From Lingula anatina (Eukaryota; Brachiopoda; Lingulata; Lingulida; Lingulidae), in contig NW_019776087.1 of the NCBI RefSeq assembly GCF_001039355.2, positions 18,956 to 82,955 on the forward strand: a stretch of DNA of 64,000 nt. Reading direction: 5' to 3'. The position numbers and the translations under genes were made by a program. Of the stretch, positions 10,501-23,700 are shown piece after piece (the stretch's first letter is position 1; every line of letters begins with the position of its first letter). Under the pieces are notes generated by a model, which saw only the letters and a program-made list of their open reading frames with translations, was not told where the DNA came from and did no database searches.

Positions 10501-13500
10501 AAATTATTGCAGACTGATTTGGTACATTTGTCATCAACTAACTGTTTATGTTATATTTTCAGTTTAACATAAGAGCCACAGACAATCGCAGACCACAGCA
10601 GTCAGCATCAGGTGTAGTTATTATCAATCTTATGGATGAAGAGAAACCGCCAGTGCAGAACATCAGCTACACCACCACCATTGATGACACCCATCCTGTC
10701 AATTCTGATGTGTTTGAATTACGAAATTCTGGGGTAAATCAGAGTTATATTTGAAACTTTTATGTTTTTGTTTTATGTTATATGTCATTTGGTTCCATGT
10801 GGATATCCTAGAAATTTAGTAACAATAAGCAAATTGAATGATATCAGAGTTGTTAAAACTTACAAATGCTGATTAGATATTTGCCATTGATGTGACCGAT
10901 GTATCATTAACTAAAAAATTTATTTTTGAATTAAATGTTTAAACAAAAATGTATCTGTCTTTCTGTGAACTTCCATTTCTTTACTTTCTTTGAATATTTT
11001 TGAGATCAGTAAGTGCAATAATGAAAGTTATGACTTTTTTGCTTAAAATTGTTGCTGTTCAAACTACAGTAAGTGTGCATCACTTCTGGCTTAATCAGTG
11101 GACTTAGACCCTGGGATAAATGGAACATTTCAGTTGTAACTTCAGCTTTGAAAGTTTAACACTTCTTTCATTATTTTGATAATTTTGAAAGTAAACTTGC
11201 GTTATTGACAGTCATCTGTTCATTTCCAGAATGTCATCCTGCGCTATGAGATGGCAGAGGAGCAGCAGCAGTATCCTGCGTCCTACTTCTTCCGTGTCAC
11301 ACAAGATGGCCATGTGCAAGTGAAGCAAAGTCTGCTGAATGATGTCCAGTTGTCACCCAAGTACACTGTAAGTGTTATGTTGAGGATGATGATGATAATG
11401 ATAATGATACATTTGTTCTAGATATTTTTGGCAAAACATTTGTGTTGACATGCATATATTAAGTCCTCTCTAAATTTGAAAAGATCATCATGAAAGAGAA
11501 CTTTCAGTATTCCTTAATTGATAAATAACAACTGTTTGAGATTTAGAGTTAGTTTTACTTCTAAATCATCTAAGAAAAGATAAAGCAGTTATTAATTAAT
11601 GACTTTTGTTAAAAACAAAACATTTTTCTATTCAATTTATGATTCATAATATATCCAAATGGAATATGAAATTGCAATCAGAACATTTTGAATGAGCCTT
11701 TTGGATTTTGCAAATAAAGAAACTCTTATTATCCTATAAAATATCATATTTTCAGCTCTTGGTTGCTGGATATAACACAGCTGAGCCTGGGTCTGGGCCT
11801 CTTGTATACATTACTCTGTATGTCAATGTGCGACGTAACCAAGCAGGACCACAGTTTAACCGAACTGTTTACTATAGCAACATCACAGACACACACCCCA
11901 TTGGAGGTTTAGTTATCATACTACAAGGCAGGGATCCTGATGGTGTAAGTTATGGGGATTTTAGTAATAGCCTTTATATTGTCTCAGTCAATTTTTAAGC
12001 AGATTGTAAATCTTAGAGAAAATGAGTCTTTGTTTCAATTTGCCATTATGGAAAAGTCAGAGGAAAAGCAACTTTCTGTCTTCATTCAAAAAACAATTGG
12101 TTGTATTAAGTTGATTTTTATAGCACATTGTTATTTGTATTTTATAGCTCACATGATGATGAATCAATATAATGATTTCTCCGTACAGATAAACTGTCAA
12201 AAACTTTTCTCTAAAACAAATGAAAGCGAAGGTAATAATATTATACATAGGTTTGAATGTGGGTAGTCACATATTGGCATCTGTATATCTAGTTATATGT
12301 ACTCATTCCAGGGCTCCATTACATATAATCTAGTTGGTGATGAAAATGCCAAGGCACACTTCTTTGTCCACCCAACCACGGGAGAAATTATTCTGATCAA
12401 GTCTCTGGCAGATGTGACCACTTCATACTTTTATGTGAGTTCTTATATCATAATGCCTTACCAACTTGAAGAACGTTTGTTCTGTTTTTTTCCTGTTTTT
12501 ACAACTGAACTGCTGAAGTTTTTCATATAACTATTGTTATTATTGTACATATGTGTACAGTACTGTCCATAGTACAAAGCAAATAAATTTAAGCAAAAAA
12601 GGCTGTTTAAGGATGATTAAAGAACACACCGCATTTAAATTACCATTGTTCTTTTTTATTCTTTTTTACAGTTATAAATATACCTTTATTTATTAGCCAC
12701 ATATTAAGGAGATTTTGCCAATCTTTCAGCTTGTGATTGAGGCTTGTGATGACGATCGTCCTAAGAAATGTGTCAATCTCACCAGCACCATTAACGTGTT
12801 GCGTAATCGGAACTTGCCGCAGTTTACAAATGTACCTCACACCCTCAGTAACTTCCCACCTGGCGTGAACTCTGGATATATAGTCTATAGAGTACAGGCA
12901 ATATACCCCCAAGGAGTAAGTATAAAGTCTCTAATGTATTAAATGTTTTATAAATAAAATGATAATTGTAATATTTATAGCACATGATAAGTGCACCTCT
13001 TCAAAAAAATTATATTAAGTAATATTAATGGCCTGTGTAATGAACAGAATAAAGCATAAACTAATTTCTTTGCTTCATAGAAATATGTCTAAAGCAATAA
13101 TTTTTATTAGGAAAATCAGAAAAAAAAGAAAAGGAAAGGGAAATGATTCTGCTGGGTCCAAGTGTGCTCAGTGCAAAAAATGTTGATTTAAATTACTTTC
13201 ATATGAAAATATCTTAATGATAGCAATAGTCTGTTTAGAAAGGTCATATTCATCAAGGTGCGATGACTTTCAGGGAGATCTTGAGTACCAGTTAGTAGGA
13301 GAGGGTCCAGCCACACAGTACTTCAGAATAAACCAAACAACTGGAGAGATTATTGTCAGGCGTCCCCTGGATAGAGATATCTCTATGTATATTGTAAGTA
13401 TAGTGAAATAACCATTTCTGTTGTCTATTGTGTAATTCAGTTGTGTTCAAGGCCCTTTGAGGAAAGGTTGAGTCAAAAATGCCGTGCCTCATTGGTGGAA

Positions 13501-14798
13501 AAACATGTTTGGTCTCTTTGGGAACATTTTTTATCATTGCATTGGTAGTGTTTTGATAGAAATATCGTAACAGATGGGATAATTATTGGGCATACAGCTA
13601 CTGATTGTCTCTGTTGAAGCTATGCACACTTTGGTTGTGGATACAATAGATTTACATGTAGCTTTGTTCACAATAGTCATATGTAAGCTTGTATGACATG
13701 TTTTATAAATATATCATCAATATTATTGATATAAATGTGCTTCATTTCCAGCTTAAAGTGCTTGCTAGGGTCATAGATCAACCACAACTAAGCACAACCG
13801 GCACAGTGACTCTGTTTGTAAACACCAATACCAAAGCCCCGCAGTTCAACCCAAGTGTTATTATGGTTCCGATTGATCCAGATCAACAAGTAAATACACC
13901 ATTCCGCACAGTGACTGCCACTGATGAAGATGGCGTAAGTATATAATCTCTTTCTCACTTTTATCTTAAATTTGATTGTAGCAGCTAAAATTTATTTTCA
14001 CTTTGAATGTGAAAAAGCACATGCTTAAAAGAATATTGCTAGTAGGTGAAAAAAAAGTTGTCAGGTTTATTTTTACTTACGAAAGTCAAAGAGGTATAAA
14101 ATGTAATACTGTATAAAAAAAATACATTGTGTTTGCAACTTTGAGCTAAGATGATTCTCTGTTTATTTAGGATGAGTTGACCTACAGTCTGATAATGGTG
14201 ATCCCTGAATACTCCAGCCAGTGGTTCAGGATTGACCCAAATACTGGAGCAATATCTCTTACAAATTCTGTAGAATATGACAACTCCACCCGCTATACTG
14301 TAAGTTTGATGACTGAAGTAATCTCTCTGTTCCATTGTCATAATTTTACAGATGCTTTTTGAAAAGAATAAAGTAATTTTTAAATTGGACTTTTAAGTGA
14401 CATCATATACAAATATGACAGTGTGTCCTTTGAATTTGTGAGACTCTCATCTTAAAATGAGATATAAAATATGTTTGTGAGGGTTGGTGTAAATGTTTGC
14501 AAAATGTATACTGAGACATTCATTTTAGTGATTTTTCTGTCATTTTGCTTTACTAACATTTAATTACCATAAACCATGTGAGAATGTTCAAATAACCTTT
14601 TTCATTTGTTTTAAATAGTTGGTTGTCCAAGCAGCTGATGGCGGCTACCCCAGCCCTCAGTTTGGCTATGCCACAGTCCATGTGCTTGTCGACAGGATAG
14701 GGGGAATCAGTGTGTCTTCTTTCACTGCCAATATTTCTGAGTCACACCCAGTGGGAGGATTTGTCAAAGTGATTACTGCTACTGGCTCTGGACTCAGA
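7585..14798 (+). CDS. Cadherin exons 1-15 (alternating types A and B)
   Basis: Type A exons carry V.A.D ... V.RN..P.F ... I.D..P.G ... D.DG. Type B exons carry D.L.Y.I.G ... YF.I...TG.I ... Y. Coordinates: 7585-7764 A, 7880-8005 B, 8570-8755 A, 9050-9175 B, 9477-9659 A, 10125-10253 B, 10563-10733 A, 11230-11367 B, 11756-11944 A, 12312-12434 B, 12730-12915 A, 13274-13393 B, 13752-13934 A, 14171-14299 B, 14619-14798 A. Every length is a multiple of three and every intron is phase 0 with AG/GT borders. A plus the following B gives ~100 residues, one cadherin repeat out of register with the exon borders. Confidence 0.88.
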
Positions 14799-17700
14799 GT
14801 GAGTAGCTGCCTTTTGATGTATAGATTAGTTATTCAGTCATATTTTGTATTATGAAAGTTTTAAAAATCTGTCAAATGATGAACAATTTAATCTAGTTAA
14901 TGCTGTTTTTTCTCCCTCACAAAGACTTAATTCAGCCAGTCTTTTGAGAATGCAGGTGGAGTTATTCTCAGTCTTTACTCACTATAGTCATACTCTTAAG
15001 CACATGACTGTAAATAAATTGAATTTTTTTCTTGCAGGGTTCTCCAAGGTTCCGTATTACAGGAGTCTACCCAGCTCCACATTTCTTCTCCATTGTAGAA
15101 GACACTGGGGTGATCAGGGTGCACAGGTCATTGAGGGAAGACAGCCTGCAGCTGCCAGCTTTTATTGTAAGTGTATTTGGTGTAAAGATTGCAGTTGTGC
15201 CAAGAGTGTGTTGGTTGTGACAAGTGCTGGATGGCTTGCTGAAGTGTGTTAGGTGTGAAGATTAGGGTTGTGCCAGGAATGTGTTGGATGTGGCAAGTGC
15301 GGATGTGTGTTAGGTGTGAAGATAGGGGATGTGCCAGAAATGTGTTGGGTGTGACAGGTACTAGATGCCGTACACTTCTTTGCATTTATTGTGCATGAAG
15401 CAAGTGGAACTTACAGTGGAATACAGGCCTGCCAGAATGTGACAGCCTTTTGGAAGATTCAATAATGTCATTGTAGAGGAAATAGTGTCTGTGTGTCACC
15501 CTTGAAATTGTAGCAGACTTGAGAAAATTGCTGGATCCTTTCTTGCCCATTTCTTGATTCATTATGAGATTAAGATGCATGACTTGACACTATTTTCTGT
15601 TTTATTTTTTATCCCTATTATTTAATATATAAAGAACCAATACTTATTGTTCACAAACCATTTTTTTCACAGGTGAGAGTGGAGGTCTATGACTCTCTTT
15701 ACCCAGAGAACAAAGCCTCAGCCACTGGTGTCATCAATGTAATGCGGAACCCAACTGGACCCAGGTTCACACCACCCACTTACAACGTGAACCTGACTGA
15801 TATCTCTCCAGGGGGGATGCTCATACAGGTCTATGCTACTGATGAGGATGGGGTGAGGACAACATTATGTATAATATCCACACACAAGATTGTTACAATT
15901 ATGATGTTTTCTTAATTGAAATGATTAAAAGAATGCACAGTATTCTTTCTGATAAAATTTTGGTTGAACTTTTAGCCCAGATGAAAGAACCTTTTACATG
16001 TCAATATTAATTTGTATGGAAAATCATAATAGTTATTCTTGAACATAACACAACACAGAGTTATAAAGTGTTTTTGAATTGTTTAATGTCTGTACAATTT
16101 TTGATATTTGTTTAAGCTTGTTATTAACATTACAAACATTAATATTTATTTGTTTTGTCTTGTTAGGATGACCTGAGATATACAATAGAGAGTGCTAATG
16201 ATGATGGCCTCAACTTATTCCACATTACCCCAGACGATGGTGTGATCTACATGAGGAAACCTGTCAGTGAAGCACAAAAGGATGAGTATACTGTAAGTTT
16301 GTTGATGAAATGAGATACTGAATACTATAAAAATGACAACAAAATGCTGTTAGATGTACAAAAACTAGAGCTGTGTTACCAAGACATCAATTAACAAAAA
16401 TTTTGAAGTGAGAGTAAAACACCACTGTCTATAAGGTACGGTAACTGTAACTCTAAATGCTTCCTTCATTTCACTTCTATAACANCTCAGAGTGAGTACC
16501 TGCCTTTTGATGTATAGATTAGTTATTCAGTCATATTTTGTATTATGAAAGTTTTAAAAATCTGTCAAATGATGAACAATTTAATCTAGTTAATGCTGTT
16601 TTTTCTCCCTCACAAAGTTCAAAATTCAGCCAGTCTTGTGAGAATACAGGTGGAGTTATTCTCAGTCTTTACTCACTGTATTCATACTCTAAAGCACATG
16701 ACTGTAAATAAATTGATTGTATTTTCTTTCTTGCAGGGTTCTCCAAGGTTCCATATTACAGGAGTCTACCCAGCTCCACATTTCTTCTCCATTGTAGAAG
16801 ACACTGGGGTGATCAGGGTGCACAGGTCATTGAGGGAAGACAGCCTGCAGCTTCCAGCGTTTATTGTAAGTGTATTAGGTGAAAAGATTGCAGTTGTGCC
16901 AGGAATGTGTTGGATGTGACAAGTGCGGATGTGTGTTAGGTGTGAAGATAGGGGATGTGCCAGAAATGTGTTGGGTGTGACAGGTACTAGATGCCGTACA
17001 CTTCTTTGCATTTATTGTGCATGAAGCAAGTGGAACTTACAGTGGAATACAGGCCTGCCAGAATGTGACAGCCTTTTGGAAGATTCAATAATGTCATTGT
17101 AGAGGAAATAGTGTCTGTGTGTCACCCTTGAAATTGTAGCAGACTTGAGAAAATTGCTGGATCCTTTCTTGCCCATTTCTTGATTCATTATGAGATTAAG
17201 ATGCATGACTTGACACTATTTTCTGTTTTATTTTTTATCCCTATTATTTAATATATAAAGAACCAATACTTATTGTTCACAAACCATTTTTTTCACAGGT
17301 GAGAGTGGAGGTCTATGACTCTCTTTACCCAGAGAACAAAGCCTCAGCCACTGGTGTCATCAATGTAATGCGGAACCCAACTGGACCCAGGTTCACACCA
17401 CCCACTTACAACGTGAACCTGACTGATATCTCTCCAGGGGGGATGCTCATACAGGTCTATGCTACTGATGAGGATGGGGTGAGGACAACATTATGTATAA
17501 TATCCACACACAAGATTGTTACAATTATGATGTTTTCTTAATTGAAATGATTAAAAGAATGCACAGTATTCTTTCTGATAAAATTTTGGTTGAACTTTTA
17601 GCCCAGATGAAAGAACCTTTTACATGTCAATATTAATTTGTATGGAAAATCATAATAGTTATTCTTGAACATAACACAACACAGAGTTATAAAGTGTTTT

Positions 17701-20700
17701 TGAATTGTTTAATGTCTGTACAATTTTTGATATTTGTTTAAGCTTGTTATTAACATTACAAACATTAATATTTATTTGTTTTGTCTTGTTAGGATGACCT
17801 GAGATATACAATAGAGAGTGCTAATGATGATGGCCTCAACTTATTCCACATTACCCCAGACGATGGTGTGATCTACATGAGGAAACCTGTCAGTGAAGCA
17901 CAAAAGGATGAGTATACTGTAAGTTTGTTGATGAAATGAGATACTGAATACTATAAAAATGACAACAAAATGCTGTTAGATGTACAAAAACTAGAGCTGT
18001 GTTACCAAGACATCAATTAACAAAAATTTTGAAGTGAGAGTAAAACACCACTGTCTATAAGGTATGGTAACTGTAACTCTAAATGCTTCCTTCATTTCAC
18101 TTCTATAACAATAAATTAATACACTATGTATTAATATGATATTGAAAACTGAAAACAACAAAATGACCAAAACACAACACTTTAACTGTAACATATTATT
18201 AGAGCATTAAAATAAGTGCATGGGAACACTGAAACTCCTACATGTACACATTATATAATAGTCAGTGTGAAGTCAGATGCAGACAAACATTTTCTGTTCT
18301 AGTTGGTGGTAATGGCTAAAGATGGACGTGGTAAAAATGCCACAGCCCTGGTCTACATCAATGTGGTGGGAGACAGCCTTCCGTTTTTCGAAAACTTACC
18401 AGAAACTATTGATATCCCTGACACCCGGGCTGTAAAATCCACCATCTTCACAGCTCTTGGAAGAGATAATACTTTGTCTGTAAGTAGCCAACAGGTGTTA
18501 GGCCATGAGATTTTTTAATGCTCAGGAGATGGGTTCATTTCCATTTCCCCCTGAAAGTTTATTTTCAAAAAGAGGTTATGTCATTGAAATGAAAAATTTT
18601 TTTTTTAAATCTGTGTTTAATTTACTTTTCTTGAAATTGTTAGAAAATTGTGTCCCAAACAGTGCCAAAACTCTAACTTGTGTATATAATACTAAACTTT
18701 ATTCTTGATTGAATAAAATACAAGCAGATGAGTGAGTAGTAAATATTTTACACTTTCATATTACCGTCTTTGTATCCAGATTCACAATTTTCTGTTCATA
18801 GGGTATTTTGTAACTTGCTTTGGCTGAAGACATATGTTCAAAGTTAAATTCTGAATAAAAATTATGGTTATTTTTTAGGGTAACCTTGTCTATACAGTGG
18901 TTGGTAACTTTCCCGCTGAGTTGTACTTTGAAGTAGGGAACAACAGCCGGGGAGAAGGCGAGGTGAAAATAAGAAGAGATTTGAGATCAGACAACTATGG
19001 CACCAGAGTATACACAGTACGTACCAATTTTTATTATTATTATTCACAGTTTTCCTGTTTATACAGTGCATTGCTATACTGAATAAATCAGGCATTAAAG
19101 TAACAATGCTCCCAGAACATTGTCAGAATAAAGATATTTCTTTGCTAGGATTGTCACTCCAAGGCACTGCTTTGTTTAAGTTCATGAATTCCAATATTTC
19201 TTTCATGTTTTTTCTCCCTAGTAGTTTGTGTCATTGCATGCCATTTGTAGTGAGGAAGGGGGGGGGGTGCAGAGTGCTGAACTTGCAATCTCAGCTAACA
19301 AAAAAAAGTGTAACAACAATTTCAGTGCTATGTCAACATTGTCATACCTGACACAATAAATGGTATTATTTATTTATTTATTTATTTATTTATAATGAAT
19401 TGCATACTTTTGTGTTATTTTCTAGGTTGAGCTAACAGTCCATGATTCTGCAGTGCCAGGCAGGAAAGGGCGTGGAGAGCTGATAGTGAGGGTGAATCGC
19501 CTGTCCAACCCCAATCCACCGAGGTTTGAGAGGAACTCCTACAACTACACAATATCTGACACATATAGCGTTGGATTGAGTCTACCTCCTCCTCGTATCA
19601 GAGCAACAGATCCAGAAAATGTAAGCCAACATTTTTATGTAATTTCTACCTTACCTGAACAATTATTATTTTAGAATTATCTTCTTTCCACCACACCAAA
19701 AACATATGACTCCAACTTAAATTGGGTAAAAACCTGTCCATACCAAATATCACATTCTTCATATTTGAAACCAGGTTAAAGCAGGGCTAAAAACCTTTAA
19801 ATCATTGATAAGCAATGATAATTAAGTTTCATTTATCACTTTGCTATACCTTTGCTTGATGTTCAGTGCACTTTGGCATTTTACTGTAACTGTTTCCTTC
19901 TAAATATGTAGACAACTTCTGATGAAAATGTAAGTAAATCAAGTGCTTCTTGATACATTGATAACACCATATTTTTTAATTCATTTTATTTATCACATTA
20001 TTGCACCCGTACATTAACCATGTTGACATGCAACATTCTTCTGTCTTACAAACTCAAGGTTTTGTTCACAACTTTAATAGATAAAACATTACAATTTTTG
20101 CTTCAAGTTTATTCTCCGAATGGAGTGGGCAACAGGAGCACAATATAGCTTTAATTTTTGTGCAGTCTTGATGTGTAGTGTTAAGCAAATTAGGCAGTTG
20201 CTCCATCAATTTACATTACATAATGTGTATGCTCTTTTTCCAGTGTCTTGCATTAAGCAGCATCAAACCTGCATATGTTTTATTTATTCATTTATTTATT
20301 TATTGTGAATTTCATTGTAACAGAAAATGATATAAAATATGTAAGATGCTCCAGCAGTGTCTCAGCTAACATATAAACATTGCTATATTCTAGGATACGG
20401 TATCATACAGCATTGTGGAGACTGCTGATGGTAACTCGGTATCTGAGTACTTCTTTGTCAATCCAAATACAGCAGACATCAAAGTAATAAAAAATCTAAC
20501 TACAGCATCTGATGTCTACACTGTAAGTTGTTTTTGTTTTGTTTTGCTTTTGTGATTATGTTTAGAAACTTAAAAATTCTTTTGCTGAGGATTTAATTTG
20601 CCAGACATAATTTGTCTTGTTTACTTGAGTGTTATAAAGCAACAGAAAATTCATTTTTATTTGCCCATTACAGTTTTAAGTCACCCCACACTTCAAGCAT

Positions 20701-23700
20701 ATTCTGCAATTTGATCTAGAAGACTCACTTGAGATTGATTTCATGCAACAGACAAAAATCCATTTAGACAAAAAAGTGTGTGGTCAAAATGATCCAAATA
20801 TTTTTAAAAAAAGACTGAAAGCTACTGTACATGTTATTTTCAGTTCATAATTGAGGCAGCAGACTCTGGTATACCAGTAGCCAAGAGTCAGGCCTATGTA
20901 ACAGTGAACATTGAAAGACGTGCAAACAGAGCTCCAGTTTTCTTGCCACCATACGCTGCTAATGTCAGCCAGAACTTCCACCTCAGTGACTCATTCTTCA
21001 GAGTGCTGGTTTCAGATCGATCTGTTGTAAGTTGACAAAAATTAAGATAAAGGATACTTTCGCCAGTATAAAAAGTAAGGTTCAGGTTCACATAAAAAGA
21101 TGTGATATATAGATTTAGTACAGTACTTAGTAATACATGTACATGTATGCCAAGCATGTTGCCAAGTTCAAAACTTATATTCTCATATAGTGTTTGTAAG
21201 CATCTTTTATTATACATAACAGTATAACAACACTGTCACATTTTATATGAAACATCTTACATTTAATTACTATCAATAATTTAAATATTTTTATCTCAAA
21301 AAAATATTGCAATTCACCCATTATCAAAGCCTCAGCTTTAATTATAATAATTTCCATAATTTCTACAAATTCTTTTGTTAATTTCTAGGCACCAATAAAT
21401 CTAGATATAGTTGGTGAGGCTCCAGCTCCGGATTTATTCAGGGTCAACAGTGATACTGGTAAACTGTATATCAAGTCTTTAGATCTCGCCTCTCAGGTCA
21501 ACTTGGTTTACTATGTAAGTATCTTGGAGATCAGTAAAAATTTTAGAATTAGAAAAATAAAACATATGCGCACTCTGGACGCTTAGGGTTGGGAAGAGTT
21601 AAAAAGTTGGTTCAAATCTGTACCTGTACACCCGATCTTCAGTTTGCCACTAGTTATTTAAAAAGTACAGCCCAAAACTAACATACTATTTATGTTAGTT
21701 GTCCAGTTAAATGTTTACTTAAAGAGTAAGTAATTTGAATCTATTACTGGACTAACATTTGTCTATTTGAGTATGTTGCATCTCCCTCTCAAAGCTCCAC
21801 CTGGTCTACTGAGAATACAGGTGAACTATTTTCAGTTTTGGTATGTCATCTGCATGAAAGATCACCCTGAAACCCCCATCCTCCCTGTTTGTTAAGGCCT
21901 GGTTTTATTTTTCATTTTCAGCTGGACATTGAGGCATACTATACAGACAGCCCAGAATATAAAACCAGACAGCTCTACACAGTGAATGTCAATAGAAATC
22001 CCCATAAACCATACTTCCCATCACAATTAAACATTGTTCAGCTGAAGGAAAACCATCAGCTTGGGGTTCCTATTACTATAAATGGTCAGGACAGATTGGT
22101 GGCCAAGGACTTGGATGGGGTAAGTTAATGATTTTGAAGCCAGTGACCCTTGGTCAGGTAAACCATGTTTTAATTTGCATACCAAAGTAAAAAGTTTTAT
22201 TTGCAGGAAGATTAAAAAGAGTCTGATGCTGCAATAGCACATGACAAACTGTGAACAGGTTTCAACCAAAGCATGCTCTTAAGCAGGCCAAACAGACATC
22301 TTCCAGTGATTGCGTTGGTCAAAAGAATGACTAGCAAGTAATAGGCCACCTGGCCAAATGATACAGTATATAGTTATAGAGAGATGGGCTTTGGACAACA
22401 GATGACCTTTGTCTAAGAAGCTTAAGAGCCAGAGAGTCTGTTTTTCTGTGTGCAATCAACCATTACCTTACATGGATTTGTGACTGATGCTGTTAAGCAA
22501 TTTCTGTAAGATTTGTCCTCAATTTCACACATGTAGCATTGCAAGTAGTACATAATTTAAAAATTACTTGATTTGTAGATGGAAACAGACGATTCAGTTA
22601 TTAAGTGTAATAGAAAAATTTAAATAAGAAAAAATAACTGCATACAATAATTTTTTATTATCATTAAAGTTATTGTTATCCATATGTATTATTTTTGTTC
22701 TGTTTTCTTTCAGGACAATTTGTATTTTGAATTTGTTGGAAATAGTGACTTCTTCTTCATCAATCCACGCACAGGCCAGATTTCATTAAAGAAAACTCTC
22801 CTTGGAACTACTCAAAATAACCATGTGGTAGGATATTGAAATAACCTATTTTTACTGCTTCCTTTTGTTAAAAAATCACTTTCTGTATTTGGAATGTAGC
22901 TAGTATGATCCAGTTAACTACTTGTTGTAGCATCAATATGTATAGTTGATATATTATTGGGTAAAGAAACTATAGAAATATTAGACTGTATGGCAGTGTG
23001 TTAGTAGTATACCATTGTGTTACATTGACCTTACATAACATATGACACATGTCATTCATGTCAACAGTTGAATGTGAGTGTGACAGACGATGGCCAGCCA
23101 CCAGAGTCTGCAGAAGTCGAAGTCCAAGTAGAAGTGGTCAGAGGTCTACAGCCATACTTTGAGCAGCAGTTCTACAATGTTACCATAGATGACACAGCTG
23201 AGGATGGCACTGTGGTGCTACCTAGTCTTGTTTCCAGGAGTAACAGTGTCCAGGTTAGTGAGCCAATCAGAATCTTTGATATGTTCTTTCCTCACGCAAT
23301 TAAAAGTGGATTAAAATGAGATATTAAAGGGGATAATGTCTCCTTTTTGAAAAGTTGTAGGTTGATTCTTAGAAGATAAGTATACATGTTTTGAATATTA
23401 TTTTCTTTTTTTGCCCCTTTGGTACTGGAAATCATTTCACCTAAAGAAAAACCTTAAGGTGGTCTTTCAGCTTCAGTACAAGATCAGTGCTTTTTTTCTA
23501 ATAATTTTTTTCTAGAGCACAGGATCATTTGTAAGATATATTGAGGCACCATTTTTCTGTATCAACTTTCATACAAAAACAGCCTTTTTTTACAGGACAG
23601 AATCATTATCTGGCCAGTTGGCACACCACGTGCCATGTTCTACTTCAATTTCAATGAAACGCGCTATGAGAACACTGGTGGAGATGCACATTACTTAGAG

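Larger units (their letters stand above)
14787..16484 (+). repeat. Three-exon segment, copy 1 of a near-identical tandem duplication
   Basis: From the end of exon 15 ('actcagagtgagtagctgcc') to 'ttctataaca' just before the N at 16485, this block matches 16486-18110 almost base for base, including introns. It contains exons 16 (15038-15166, B), 17 (15673-15852, A) and 18 (16167-16292, B). Copy 1 carries one extra ~73-bp minisatellite unit in the intron after exon 16. Confidence 0.9.
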
